Shown here: one piece after another, positions 11,957-12,062 of the stretch
How positions within the stretch are numbered: position 1 is the first letter of the stretch
How the letters are laid out: each line of letters opens with the position of its first letter
Assembly: GCA_028277025.1 (NCBI GenBank)
Contig: JAPYVG010000047.1
Span: 1 to 12,062 of the forward strand
DNA from: Sulfolobaceae archaeon
GTDB lineage: Archaea; Thermoproteota; Thermoprotei_A; Sulfolobales; Sulfolobaceae
Reading direction: 5' to 3'
Length of the DNA: 12,062 bases
The notes under the pieces: model-generated
Seen by the model: only the letters and a program-made list of their open reading frames with translations
Told to the model about the DNA's origin: nothing
Databases searched by the model: none
Translations under genes and position numbers: made by a program

Positions 11957-12062
11957 GTTTATTGCAAGATAAACTAAAACTTAGAATAAATTGAATTTAA
12001 CTCAATTAATTTACAACAAAATATCATATATTTCGGGCTATTGTAGCTAATAAATAATATTT
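11957..12062. other. AT-rich tail of the window without a gene
   Basis: The last 106 bases are strongly AT-rich. The only structure seen is a short inverted repeat, AATTGA (11989-11994) with TCAATT (12002-12007). No coding frame or promoter stands out. Confidence 0.4.

Noticed and set aside
1..12062. CRISPR array, tRNA, rRNA or integrase attachment site
   Set aside because: I looked for regularly spaced repeats, a T-arm GTTCRANNC motif with cloverleaf pairing, and an integrase gene, and found none.

Overview
The window looks like chromosomal DNA of a thermoacidophilic crenarchaeon of the order Sulfolobales (Sulfolobus/Saccharolobus type). The sequence is AT-rich. Several genes have a TATA box about 27 bp upstream of the start codon, which is the layout of leaderless archaeal transcripts. 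The gene families fit: APC permease, DedA, MscS, TauE/SafE with DUF1634, CBS-pair proteins, a membrane-anchored winged-helix regulator, and predicted exported proteins rich in N-glycosylation sequons. The organism is inferred from style and gene content; no rRNA or tRNA is present to confirm it.

Layout. Positions 1-690 are a gene graveyard: a 5' fragment of a transposase gene (minus strand), a 17-bp inverted repeat over its start, and what looks like the C-terminal tail of a lost surface protein. Positions 695-3773 hold an APC amino-acid permease and a DedA membrane protein on the plus strand, meeting an MscS-type channel on the minus strand with no bases between the stop codons. Positions 3956-5824 hold a minus-strand operon: GT2 glycosyltransferase, a 171-aa unknown protein and a four-helix membrane protein, joined by overlapping ends. 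From 5859 the plus strand carries a small anchored exported protein, a TauE/SafE permease with its DUF1634 partner, a one-pass membrane protein with an extracytoplasmic sensor-like domain and a cytoplasmic winged helix, and a CBS-pair protein 3 bp behind it.

Positions 9060-9710 form an island of diverged repeats. A 51/52-bp direct repeat (X) occurs twice, a longer element (Y) occurs twice in opposite orientation, and between them lies an AT-rich spacer with nested palindromes and a good TATA box. Positions 9703-11940 look like a fragment of a virus or plasmid: three tiny plus-strand genes joined by ATGA overlaps, then two minus-strand genes, also ATGA-coupled, one encoding a 454-aa protein I cannot assign. 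No integrase or tRNA attachment site is visible. The block starts at the repeat island and ends beside a 16-bp sequence that is also found, inverted, in the transposase fragment at the far left. This suggests that mobile-element activity shaped both edges.

Possible functional links: TauE/SafE plus DUF1634 probably export a sulfur oxyanion or small organic acid; the membrane winged-helix protein and the CBS protein could form a sensing pair next to it. The most novel material is the repeat island, the orphan viral-like block and the membrane-tethered regulator.
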